DNA from: an uncultured Actinomycetes bacterium
GTDB lineage: Bacteria > Actinomycetota > Actinomycetes > Actinomycetales > Bifidobacteriaceae
Assembly (NCBI GenBank): GCA_900314875.1
Contig: OMWX01000001.1
Location: 1-64,000, forward strand
Reading direction: 5' to 3'
DNA: 64,000 bases
The notes under the pieces are model-generated. The model did no database searches and had not been told where the DNA came from. It saw only the letters and a program-made list of their open reading frames with translations. Position 1 is the stretch's first letter; every line of letters starts with the position of its first letter. A program made the translations under genes and the position numbers. Positions 40,352 to 48,478 of this stretch are shown here, piece by piece.

Positions 40352-41194
40352 TTACTTCTTCGTTACTATGACAACGTGAGTGTCTTCTAAATCAGGACCC
40401 GCAGGCGCAATATGCGCTTTAGGATCTGTTCCCCCATACTTTTTAATTTCTTTTTCAGCCTTTGCTATCTCATTTTCAGCCGATTTTCCTTTTAATGCAA
40501 TCAGCTGTCCTCCTTTTTTCAAAAGAGGAAGAGTCCATCCCGATAACTTTGTCATCGGAGCAACGGCTCTGCATGTAACAATATCAAAAGCCGTCGCCGG
40601 ACGAGATTGCGATTTTTTATTTTTTACGTCTTTTGATTTTTTTCTGTTTTTTCCGCTTCTGTTCACATTGTTGCTTATATCAGAATTTGCGGATGAATTT
40701 AAATCATGATTTGCCGAAATATTCTTATCTTCAGGCAAAAAAGAAAGCGCATCTTCTGCTCTGCATCTGCATACTTTCACATTATTTAATCCTAATTTTT
40801 CCGAAACTTCTTTAAGCCATTCGGTGCGCCTTTCCATAGGTTCCACAAGATAAACTTCCGCTTCGGGAATCATTGCTGCAATTATAATTCCCGGAAATCC
40901 GCCGCCCGAACCTATGTCTGCAATTCTTAATTTTTTATTTGATGTTTCACGTGAAACATTTTCATTATTTTGTTCTGTTTCGCTTTTTTTCCGTTCCGCA
41001 GATTTCAAAATAAAAGGAACAACAGCCGCAGAATTTAGAATATGCCTTTCCCAAATAATATCGATGTCGTTGGGACTTATCAGACCGCGAATTTCACCCT
41101 CTTTCTCCAGCATGTCATGAAACATCTGCAATTTTTCCAGAGAACCGCCCAATACTTCTTTCAGCACAGGAGACGAATCCAAGCGATCTGTCAT
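40352..41194 (-). CDS. rsmG: 16S rRNA (guanine-N7) methyltransferase RsmG (GidB)
   Basis: Methylates G527 (E. coli numbering) of 16S rRNA. The 280-residue protein has NDIDIIWERHILNSA, the SAM motif ADIGSGGGFPGIIIA, VEPMERRTEWL and TCRAVAPM. It is longer than the usual 200-240 residues because of a Ser/Asn/Lys-rich insertion at about 155-200 (containing SANSDISNNVNRSGKNRKK) between the SAM-binding core strands, plus a short VSRET-containing one near residue 80 that holds a parS site. AAAGGAATATCAA precedes ATG 41194. Loss of this enzyme gives low-level streptomycin resistance in other bacteria. Confidence 0.94.
   Translation of the reverse strand: MTDRLDSSPVLKEVLGGSLEKLQMFHDMLEKEGEIRGLISPNDIDIIWERHILNSAAVVPFILKSAERKKSETEQNNENVSRETSNKKLRIADIGSGGGFPGIIIAAMIPEAEVYLVEPMERRTEWLKEVSEKLGLNNVKVCRCRAEDALSFLPEDKNISANHDLNSSANSDISNNVNRSGKNRKKSKDVKNKKSQSRPATAFDIVTCRAVAPMTKLSGWTLPLLKKGGQLIALKGKSAENEIAKAEKEIKKYGGTDPKAHIAPAGPDLEDTHVVIVTKK
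40943..40958. other. parS site 5 (inside rsmG)
   Basis: Perfect TGTTTCACGTGAAACA at about codons 79-84 of rsmG, read as VSRET in the same frame as the other intragenic sites. Confidence 0.93.
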
Positions 41195-41288
41195 TTGATA
41201 TTCCTTTTCTTGTTCGGCTTTTCTGTTTTATATATTTCGCTGCGTGAATCGGCTGTTTTATCTGCAACATTCTGACAATATTATTTTA

Positions 41289-41304
41289 TGTTTCACGTGA
41301 AACA
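41289..41304. other. parS site 6
   Basis: Perfect TGTTTCACGTGAAACA in the spacer upstream of rsmG. It is the copy closest to the origin, about 3.6 kb from dnaA. Confidence 0.93.
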
Positions 41305-41480
41305 TTTTTATCCTGAGTTTCTTCTTTCAGCTGTATTTTATGAATAAATTTCACTATTCTTCTTTCAAAAGAAAATTCTTTTCCCAGGATAAAATTTAAT
41401 TCTCCCTAAAGCTTGATTCTGCATACAAATTTGCAGTAAAGCAATATAAATTGAACTATCGGAGAAAATCAGGGATTTTG

Positions 41481-41550
41481 CCGGCTTGTGCGATACTTTG
41501 AACAGCACACGCTTCTCATGGTTTTAAAGACTTTTGAAAACTCATTTCAA
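41481..41550 (+). repeat. Dispersed intergenic repeat, copy B
   Basis: Matches 36322-36391 at about 59 of 70 positions. A further match (ATATCAAACGG-type, TATCAAACGG at 41580-41589 against 36442-36451) continues after a gap, so the element is at least 110 bp. See copy A. Confidence 0.75.
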
Positions 41551-41697
41551 AGGAATAACTGTTCACGAGGCATACCGCTTATCAAACGGAAAAAATCGAA
41601 ACAGGCAAAACCGAGGGTTTTTCACAAAAGGAAAGCGTTCGCAGCATATGCAATTAAGCGGCTGAAATTAAACAAAACACTCATATTATAAAGAAAA

Positions 41698-41724
41698 ATT
41701 GCCGGCACTTTGCATACCGGCAAT
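41698..41724 (-). terminator. Terminator of the rpmH-rnpA-yidD-yidC-jag operon
   Basis: ATTGCCGG and CCGGCAAT form a perfect 8-bp stem with an 11-base loop. On the minus strand it is followed by TTTTTCTTT, placing it 90 bp after the jag stop. Confidence 0.8.
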
Positions 41725-41811
41725 CAACTATTTGCTTAATAACAGACAGCGTTTTCAGAGCAAACTTTTATTAAAAGAATTTTCTGTCAACATCAGTTTT
41801 TGCTGCTGAAT

Positions 41812-42465
41812 TTATTCTTCATCGGAGGGGTCGCTCTTTTCATATTCAGCTTCGGAATCCGGCTGATAATTTTCTCCGGATTCATAATTCTCGCCGGCTT
41901 CATAATTTACGTCAGAATCATAATCCTCGTCAGAAGAATATTCCCCTTCTTCTTTTTCAAGCTCGGCTCTCACAGCGGGAGTCAGATAAATAGTAACGTA
42001 TCTCTTGGGTTCAACTCCGTGAGAACGCGTGCGAAGCCCTTCTTCTCGCACAATATCATGCACGATTTTGCGCTCAAAAGAGTTCATCGGATCAAGCGAA
42101 ATCGGCTCTTTCAGCTCTTTTACTTCTTCAATCGCATCCAAAGTTTCTTCGCGCAAACGCACTCTTCTGCGATTTTGATATCCGTCGACATCGACAATAA
42201 GCATTGTTCTTTCGCCGGTTTTCTGTTGAACGGCCAGACGAGTGAGAATCTGAAGAGCTGTTATCACTTCGCCGTCTTTGCCTACGAGATTTTTAATATC
42301 ATCGCTTTCGTCGGACACTATTTGAATAATGGGACGATCATTTCTTATCCCCAGCTCGATATCGCCTTCATAATCAGCAATATCGAGAAGTCCTTCAAGG
42401 TAATCGGCAGCAATTTCTGCTTCGTCATTCAAACGGTCGATTGACTTGCTGTTTTCATCTGTCAT
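41812..42465 (-). CDS. jag: RNA-binding protein Jag/KhpB (EloR)
   Basis: Cytoplasmic RNA-binding protein encoded with yidC in many bacteria and linked to cell elongation. The 217-residue protein has a KH-II domain with the GKDGEVITALQ loop near residue 58 and an R3H domain ending in LRTRSHGVEPKRYV near 130-145. The N-terminal Jag domain is absent or very short, as in actinobacteria. The last 50 residues are a strongly acidic Glu/Asp/Tyr tail with repeats of the type YESGENY. TTAAGGAGAAATC precedes the ATG. It closes the rpmH operon. Confidence 0.93.
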   Translation of the reverse strand: MTDENSKSIDRLNDEAEIAADYLEGLLDIADYEGDIELGIRNDRPIIQIVSDESDDIKNLVGKDGEVITALQILTRLAVQQKTGERTMLIVDVDGYQNRRRVRLREETLDAIEEVKELKEPISLDPMNSFERKIVHDIVREEGLRTRSHGVEPKRYVTIYLTPAVRAELEKEEGEYSSDEDYDSDVNYEAGENYESGENYQPDSEAEYEKSDPSDEE

Positions 42466-42506
42466 GATTTCTCCTTAATGTAGGAAGTTTTCAGAAAAAG
42501 AGAAAC

Positions 42507-43505
42507 TTATTTTTTGTTTTTCTTCTTCTTTTTCACAGGCTGAACACGCTGATTTTTCTGTGTTTTTTTCAATTCTCGCTGTTGTTTCGCAAGAGCAAGC
42601 TGCTCTTCTTCAATTGTGGGCAAACCTTCTTTTTCGCGACGTTCTCTGTCCTTTTTCAAATCTCGTTTTTCTTTGGCTTTCGCTGCCGGAGAACCGGGAT
42701 TAGGCATAATATGAACCTGAATTATTGTCTGAGCAAGAGTCCAGATGTTGTTGGTCAGCCAGTAAACGCAAACGTCAAGAGGCATATTCAGACCCGAGAA
42801 AATATACATAATCGGGAAAATAAATGCCATTCCCAGCTGCATTTTGTATTGAGATTCGTCCATTCCGTCGCGGTTTATATTGCGTTTCAGCGAATAGAAC
42901 TGCGTCAAAAACATCGAAGCACACATTAAAGCCACAAAAATTCCCATTGTGACTTTTCCGGCAGAATCAGCCTGGCTGAATAATGTGGACAAATGCACAT
43001 TAAATAAAGGAGAATCAACAAAATCTTTTGCAGCATCAGCATCGAATGATCCCAAAGAATCCCGCTGTCCTTCCGCAATTTTATTTATCGATCCGAACAC
43101 ATAAAACATGGACATAAATATCGGACCTTGAAAAAGAAGAGGAAGGCAGGAACCCATAGGATTTATATGCTCTTTGCGGTAAAGCTCCATCATTTCGCGA
43201 CTTTGAGCTTCTTTGCTTGCCTGGTCCGTTTTGCCCTTGTATTTATTCTGAATTTTTTTCATCTCAGGCTGAAAAGCCTGCATCCTGCGCATTGATTTCA
43301 GCTGTTTTAAGAAAAGCGGAAGTATGCACAATCTGACAAGAATTACAAGGAAAACAACCGACAAAACCCAGGCTGCTCCCGGCCCGTCAGGCATTCCCAA
43401 AAATACGAATATTTTATGCCAAAAACTCAAAATATAAGTAATTAACAATTCGACCGGGCGGAATAACTTGTATAATATGCCGATCAAGCCGCTGTCTAAA
43501 TTCAT
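42507..43505 (-). CDS. yidC: Membrane protein insertase YidC
   Basis: Inserts membrane proteins alone or with Sec. The 332-residue protein has five to six helices, with WVLSVVFLVILVRLCILPLF, the cytoplasmic coiled hairpin (MQAFQPEMKKIQNKYKGK), PMGSCLPLLFQGPIFMSMFYV, and the GLNMPLDVCVYWLTNNIWTL region at the end of the core. The C-terminal 60 residues are Lys/Arg/Gln-rich and may bind the ribosome. GGAGGAACCTTTTA lies before ATG 43505. It stands between yidD and jag in the conserved operon. Confidence 0.96.
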   Translation of the reverse strand: MNLDSGLIGILYKLFRPVELLITYILSFWHKIFVFLGMPDGPGAAWVLSVVFLVILVRLCILPLFLKQLKSMRRMQAFQPEMKKIQNKYKGKTDQASKEAQSREMMELYRKEHINPMGSCLPLLFQGPIFMSMFYVFGSINKIAEGQRDSLGSFDADAAKDFVDSPLFNVHLSTLFSQADSAGKVTMGIFVALMCASMFLTQFYSLKRNINRDGMDESQYKMQLGMAFIFPIMYIFSGLNMPLDVCVYWLTNNIWTLAQTIIQVHIMPNPGSPAAKAKEKRDLKKDRERREKEGLPTIEEEQLALAKQQRELKKTQKNQRVQPVKKKKKNKK

Positions 43506-43561
43506 TAAAAGGTTCCTCCGATTTATTTTTTTGAAACCGATCTCAAAAAATCAAAAAGACT

Positions 43562-43930
43562 TCAGTTTTTCGCAATTTCTTCAGGCTTTTTCTTCTCTGG
43601 GTTTTTCTTATGATTCTTATTCAGACGAAAAACTTCAAATTTTTCCGGCACATCATCTGTTCCTCCGTCGGAAAACGGATTGCATCTAAGCAGACGAAAA
43701 ATAGAAAGAATCCCTCCCTTAAATACGCCAAAACGTCTTATTGCTTGAAGACAATAAGACGAGCATGTGGGAAAATATCTGCATCGAGCCGGAAAACAGA
43801 CTGAAATATGCTTTTGATAAAACCGAATTATTTTTACGGCAAAAAATGCGGGCAGGCAGACAAGCGCTTTTACTGTTTTTCCCGCTATTTTTCCCGCTAT
43901 TTTTTCAGCCTGATTTTTTATTCGGCACAT
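43562..43930 (-). CDS. yidD: Membrane protein insertion efficiency factor YidD
   Basis: Small membrane-associated protein thought to assist YidC. The 122-residue product has the family signature CRYFPTCSSYCLQAI, GVFKGGILSIFRLLRCNPFS and GGTDDVPEKF (usually DPVP). It carries about 35 extra C-terminal residues rich in Lys and Glu. The gene starts six bases after the rnpA stop; the ribosome-binding site is weak, so coupling to rnpA is likely. Confidence 0.92.
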   Translation of the reverse strand: MCRIKNQAEKIAGKIAGKTVKALVCLPAFFAVKIIRFYQKHISVCFPARCRYFPTCSSYCLQAIRRFGVFKGGILSIFRLLRCNPFSDGGTDDVPEKFEVFRLNKNHKKNPEKKKPEEIAKN

Positions 43931-43936
43931 TTCGCG

Positions 43937-44341
43937 TCATTTTTTCTCACAAACCGAATTTATGCGCCGAAAAATTTTTTCTGTCTGCTTTTCAAGCGAA
44001 TCGAATCGGGCATAATAAGCCGAAGGTTTCGCTCTTAGAACAATATCGCAATTCAAAGGAAGCAAATCTTCATATTTTTTTGCGATAACGCGAAATCTTC
44101 TCTTTATTTTGTTTCGTTTAACGGCATTCCCTGCCGACTTGGAAACGGCAAGTCCTAAACGCCGATTCGTCCTTTTTGCGCATTCTTCAGAAACAGCGGA
44201 AGCAGAATCGTCTCCGGAGTCGTCCGCTACAAAAAAATCTTCGCTATTTATTTTGTAATGGACGACTATATCTGCGCCGGAAAATTTGTTTCGTTTTTTA
44301 AGTACGGAAACAAATTCCTTATGACTTTTCAGTCTTTCCAC
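43937..44341 (-). CDS. rnpA: Ribonuclease P protein component
   Basis: Protein cofactor of RNase P, which removes 5' leaders from tRNA precursors. The 134-residue basic protein contains the RNR signature [21 protein letters not shown] near residues 62-82. A short acidic insertion ([16 protein letters not shown]) precedes it and makes the protein slightly longer than usual. Start is GTG 44341 with AAGAAGAAACA upstream. It follows rpmH as in nearly all bacteria. Confidence 0.95.
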   Translation of the reverse strand: MERLKSHKEFVSVLKKRNKFSGADIVVHYKINSEDFFVADDSGDDSASAVSEECAKRTNRRLGLAVSKSAGNAVKRNKIKRRFRVIAKKYEDLLPLNCDIVLRAKPSAYYARFDSLEKQTEKIFRRINSVCEKK

Positions 44342-44392
44342 TGTTTCTTCTTATTTCGATCCGATAATTTCGGTTAAGCTGTTCGCAAAAAA

Positions 44393-44527
44393 TCAGGCTG
44401 CGAGTCTCTTGCGGCCCTTTGCGCGGCGACGATTAATCAGAGCGCGACCTTCGCGTGTGCGCATGCGGTGACGGAAGCCGTGCTTCATGTGGCGGCGGCG
44501 ATTATTCGGCTGAAATGTTCTCTTCAT
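44393..44527 (-). CDS. rpmH: 50S ribosomal protein L34
   Basis: Forty-four residues, [18 protein letters not shown] at the start, [20 protein letters not shown] at the end: a complete L34. AGGAGCGTTAAA stands before ATG 44527. First gene of the leftward operon leaving the origin; its promoter lies within the DnaA-box region. Confidence 0.97.
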   Translation of the reverse strand: MKRTFQPNNRRRHMKHGFRHRMRTREGRALINRRRAKGRKRLAA

Positions 44528-44929
44528 TTTAACGCTCCTGTTTATTAACCGTATTTTTATACAGTTATCCTGTATGTCAAGCCTTTCCAATTTATATGAC
44601 AATAAGGACTAAATCAAAAATTGCAGATTTTTTAGTGTCAAAAATTGTTTTTCCACAAGATATCACCGGAGTTATTAACATTTTTTTGCAGGTTATCAAC
44701 ATCAAAAATGTGGATAAGAGGATAATTACATCAATGTAATTAATACAGCTTTATCTCGCGTGTTCGAATGCTTCCGGAACGCAAGTTATCCACAAATTAC
44801 ACCGGTGTTATTAACATTCGGCTATTTTCAACACGCAAGAGTGTGAATAACTTTTCCACATAAGCGTATACAATTGAATTCGCTTCTTTTTTTCAGACAG
44901 CGCAAAAGACTCTGTTTGAATCAAAAACA
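44528..44929. other. oriC: Replication origin, rpmH-dnaA part
   Basis: Very AT-rich spacer with a cluster of DnaA boxes. Perfect TTATCCACA occurs at 44786-44794 (+) and 44709-44717 (-). Close variants are TTTTCCACA at 44649-44657 and 44852-44860, TTATCAACA at 44693-44701 and TTATTCACA at 44842-44850 (-). AT-rich stretches between 44715 and 44760 could unwind. Promoters of rpmH and dnaA should also lie here, so DnaA probably controls its own expression. Confidence 0.85.
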
Positions 44930-46693
44930 ATGAAGCAAAAGCTGCAATTTAAGAAGGGAATTGCGTTGGAACAGCAACAGTTTTCAAAAACTGACGAAAA
45001 CGAAACTCCTTTGGAGGCCGCAAAAAATCTGTGGTCCTCCGCAATTGAGATACTTCTCGCGGATTCTTCTTTGTCTATGCGCGACAAAAGCTGTTTTTTC
45101 GATCTGCTTCCCCAGGCTTTGTATGATTCGATGATTGTTTTGTCCGCTTCAAATGATTTCACCAGATCGAATGTGGAGAACAATCTTTCGCAGAAGTTAA
45201 GTTCTGCTCTGAACAGCGCAGCAGGTCATCAGATGACTTTTGTTATTAAACTTGATCCTCAAAAGCAGGAAAAATTTTCTGATGATTCAGGCAGGAAAGA
45301 AAAAACAAAATCGCCGAAAAATGAACCCTCAAAAATTGAAAAGTCTCAAAATATTCAAACTCAGGCTGTTCTGACTCAAAACAAAACCGAATCTGTTCTA
45401 AGCGAATCGGCAAAAACCGAACCGGAAAAAACCGAACCCGCAAAAATTGAAAAAATTCAGCCAAGCGCGGATGCGATAGCAATTATTTCGGAAGAAAATT
45501 CTAATATTTCCGCAGAAAACACAGATTTGCCTGTTTTAAACGAAAATAATCTGCCGGACAGCAGCAACTTAAGCGCAGAAAACCCTGAGAATATTCAAAT
45601 CGGAAATACCGATATTTCGGATTTTGCTCATCAGCGGGTTGCCAGAGACAGCGTTACTCACTTGAATTTGAACGCAACTTTCGACACATTCGTCCCCGAG
45701 CAGGGTTCTTTCGCTTATGCGGCGGCTTTGCAGGTGGCCGAACAGCCGGGAACGACAATGAATCCTCTGTGTATTTACGGAGATTCGGGGCTGGGCAAAA
45801 CTCATCTTCTGAATGCGATCGGCAATTATGCACTTCAGCAGGATCCTTCTTTGAAAGTTGTTTATGCGAATGCCGAGGAATTCACAAACGAATTTATCGA
45901 CGCGGTCGGAGCTTCGGCTCAAAACAGGCAGGCTGTGAACAACTTCAACAACAAATACAGGAAGGCTGACATTCTTCTTATCGACGATATTCAGTTCTTG
46001 TCCGGAAAAGAGCAGACTCTCGAGCAGTTTTTCCATACTTTTAATGCTTTGCATGACGCAAACAAGCAGATTGTCATCGCTTCGGATGTGGCTCCCATTA
46101 ATTTGAACGGCTTTGAGCAGCGGCTTATTTCCAGGTTTAACAACGGAGTGGTCGCGGATGTCAAGCCGCCGAATCTTGAGACGCGAACAGCTATTTTGCG
46201 GCAGAAAGCCATTCGCAGCAATATCGATATTTCATCTGAGGTAATCGATTTGATTGCCGAGCAGGTAACGACTAACGTGCGGACTTTGGAGGGCGCTCTT
46301 ACCCGAGTGGCCGCAATGTCTTCGCTTACTCATCAGCCGATTACTCTTTCTTTGGCTCAGCAGATTCTCAAAGATTATTTTTCGGCGGAAGTTGACATTA
46401 CTCCCACGGATATTATTAAGACCACCGCTCAATACTTTCAGATCAGTTTCGATGATATTGTCGGTCCTTCCAGAACGAAGAATGTGGCTCTCGCCCGTCA
46501 GGTTTCGATGTATATTGCGCGCGAAACTACTAATATGCCTTTGAAAAACATAGGAGAAGTTTTCGGAGGCAGGGATCATTCGACCGTTATGCATGCATGC
46601 AAAAAAATTGATTCGGCAATGGCCAAAAAATTGGATGTTTATAATATGGTGACCGCGATTACTGCGAAACTTCATAACGATTCGAATAAGTAA
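44930..46693 (+). CDS. dnaA: Chromosomal replication initiator DnaA
   Basis: Binds DnaA boxes, melts the origin and recruits helicase. The 587-residue protein has domain I at about 28-105 (AAKNLWSSAIEIL), a long acidic, Glu/Lys/Ser-rich linker to about 235, the AAA+ domain with Walker A GDSGLGKTHLLNA near 284-296, Walker B ILLIDDIQFLSG and sensor sequences, and domain IV with GGRDHSTVMHACKKI near 546. The linker is longer than in E. coli, as in many actinobacteria. ATG 44930 has no clear ribosome-binding site; TTG 44966 has GAAGGG before it and is an alternative start. Confidence 0.97.
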   Translation: MKQKLQFKKGIALEQQQFSKTDENETPLEAAKNLWSSAIEILLADSSLSMRDKSCFFDLLPQALYDSMIVLSASNDFTRSNVENNLSQKLSSALNSAAGHQMTFVIKLDPQKQEKFSDDSGRKEKTKSPKNEPSKIEKSQNIQTQAVLTQNKTESVLSESAKTEPEKTEPAKIEKIQPSADAIAIISEENSNISAENTDLPVLNENNLPDSSNLSAENPENIQIGNTDISDFAHQRVARDSVTHLNLNATFDTFVPEQGSFAYAAALQVAEQPGTTMNPLCIYGDSGLGKTHLLNAIGNYALQQDPSLKVVYANAEEFTNEFIDAVGASAQNRQAVNNFNNKYRKADILLIDDIQFLSGKEQTLEQFFHTFNALHDANKQIVIASDVAPINLNGFEQRLISRFNNGVVADVKPPNLETRTAILRQKAIRSNIDISSEVIDLIAEQVTTNVRTLEGALTRVAAMSSLTHQPITLSLAQQILKDYFSAEVDITPTDIIKTTAQYFQISFDDIVGPSRTKNVALARQVSMYIARETTNMPLKNIGEVFGGRDHSTVMHACKKIDSAMAKKLDVYNMVTAITAKLHNDSNK

Positions 46694-47213
46694 ATTTTCC
46701 TGACGCGACACGCCGAGAGAAAAATTATTTTCAAAAAAGTTATCCACATTTTTATCAACACTTAGGGGAAAAGTATGTGGATTATCATGTTTATTTTGTT
46801 AATAACAGGTGAATAAATTGTTTATAAATCAACATTTTTCCGGAACTGAAATGCAAGTGTGGATAACTGGGGTACTTATCCACATTTTTTCTCCGGTTTA
46901 TTCACATTTTCAATTCGCTTTCTTTTGTTGAGAAATAAAGTCCGGCCGCAGTTTTGCACACAATCCACAGCCCTTATTACTGCTAACTTCTTTCTGTTTT
47001 TAAATTTCTTCACAGCAATGATCAAATGTCTCAGATGAGAAAAACAAAAGAAAATTTTATTCGCTAAAATTATTTTTCGGATGAATTTCGTCAGAAAACA
47101 AACAAAGTTTGCAAGCCGAATGCAGTCCGAACAAAAGTTTGCAAAAACTCAAAACATTGTCATACTCAAGTTTTGACTGAAAACATGCTTGAAATCCGAA
47201 AAGAAAGGGAAAA
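46694..47213. other. oriC: Replication origin, dnaA-dnaN part
   Basis: A 520-bp AT-rich spacer with more DnaA boxes: perfect TTATCCACA at 46740-46748 (+), 46858-46866 (-) and 46876-46884 (+); variants TTATCAACA at 46752-46760, TAATCCACA at 46776-46784 (-) and TTATTCACA at 46898-46906. The AT-rich block 46785-46840 between the box pairs is the best candidate for the unwinding element. In many actinobacteria this is the functional origin. The dnaN promoter must also be here. No gene seen. Confidence 0.88.
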
Positions 47214-48341
47214 ATGAAGGTCGAACTGAATTGCTCAGCTTTTGCCGAGGCCGTTTCCTGGGCGGCTCGCATAATACCGACAAAGCCTGCTGTGCCTGTT
47301 CTTTCGGGTATAAAACTTGAAGCTTCCCAAGATTCGCTGCACTTGTCTGTGTTCGATTACGAAAAATCCGCAAGAAACGAAATCGCAGCTCAAACAGAAG
47401 AAACCGGAACTGTTGTAGTTGCCGGAAAACTTCTTGAGTCCATTGCGAAACTTATGCCCGGCGAAACTGTAACTTTAACTTCATCCGGTTCGAATCTGAC
47501 GGTTGAATCGGGCAAATCAAAATTCACTTTGCAGCTGATGCCCGAAAGCGAGTATCCTCAGCTGCCTGAAATTCCGAAAGAAGCCGGTCAGGTTGATGCC
47601 GATACCTTTGCAAATGCCGTAAGTCAGGTTTCCGTTGCGGCTGCAAAAGACGAGACTCGCCCGGTTTTGGCCTCGGTTCGAATGGAATTCAAAAAAGATG
47701 AAATTATTCTTACTTCCACGGATCGTTATCGCCTTGCTCAGGCTCGCTTTAAATGGACGCCGACAGATCCTGATATTGACGCAATGATTCTTATCAGCGG
47801 TTCAACTTTGAAAGATATTTCCCGAACTTTTGATATTCATCAAAATATTTCCTTCGGATTTGATGCGGAAAAACCGAATCTTATCAGTTTTTCGAATGCC
47901 GGAAGAATTTCCACGGTTCAGATTATCGAAGGAGAATTTCCTCAGGTAGAAAAACTTCTTGCTCTGAAGCATCCCATAGAAGCCGTTGTGGAACGCAAAA
48001 CTCTTATCGGAGCTCTTCGCAGAGCTTCAATCGTTGCGGACACCGGAACTCAGACTGCCGTATGGCTTACTTTCAGTTCCGACGAGCTGTCTATAGTTTC
48101 GGGAGAAGCAGGCGATTCGCAGGCAACTGAAGCTATTAAAGCCGATTTGGACGGAGACGGAATCAGAATCGGTTTCAATCCCGCCTTCCTGCTTGAAGGT
48201 CTTAATGCGATAAATGAGCCTTATCTTCGATTCAAAGTAACCGATCCGACAACTCTTGCTCAGATTAACGGACAGCAGGAAGCAGATTCAGACAATTCTG
48301 AAGATTACGCGTACATAATCGTTCCTGTCAGAGAAATGTAA
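47214..48341 (+). CDS. dnaN: DNA polymerase III sliding clamp (beta subunit)
   Basis: Ring-shaped processivity factor for replication. The 375-residue protein has the three repeated clamp domains, with typical segments ATDRYRLA-like LTSTDRYRLAQARF near residue 163-176, the hydrophobic pocket region, and the C-terminal YIIVPVREM in place of the usual YLVMPMRL. Length is standard. AGAAAGGGAAAA precedes ATG 47214. It is followed by recF after 137 bp and is transcribed rightward with it. Confidence 0.97.
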   Translation: MKVELNCSAFAEAVSWAARIIPTKPAVPVLSGIKLEASQDSLHLSVFDYEKSARNEIAAQTEETGTVVVAGKLLESIAKLMPGETVTLTSSGSNLTVESGKSKFTLQLMPESEYPQLPEIPKEAGQVDADTFANAVSQVSVAAAKDETRPVLASVRMEFKKDEIILTSTDRYRLAQARFKWTPTDPDIDAMILISGSTLKDISRTFDIHQNISFGFDAEKPNLISFSNAGRISTVQIIEGEFPQVEKLLALKHPIEAVVERKTLIGALRRASIVADTGTQTAVWLTFSSDELSIVSGEAGDSQATEAIKADLDGDGIRIGFNPAFLLEGLNAINEPYLRFKVTDPTTLAQINGQQEADSDNSEDYAYIIVPVREM

Positions 48342-48478
48342 TCAAAGGAAAACTGTTTAAACTGCAAAAACAGATAATGCGGTCAGGAAAAGAAAACAAC
48401 ACAGAAAAGAAGTTGTCTGAAAAATATAATTTTTCTAAATCCTTTGCAACATATCGGACTTGAGAATAAGGGGAAAAT

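Larger units (their letters stand above)
41195..41811. other. 617-bp non-coding region between rsmG and jag
   Basis: It holds parS site 6, copy B of the dispersed repeat, the terminator of the rpmH-jag operon and the rsmG promoter. No gene is supported; the short frame over the repeat lacks a ribosome-binding site. Confidence 0.6.
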
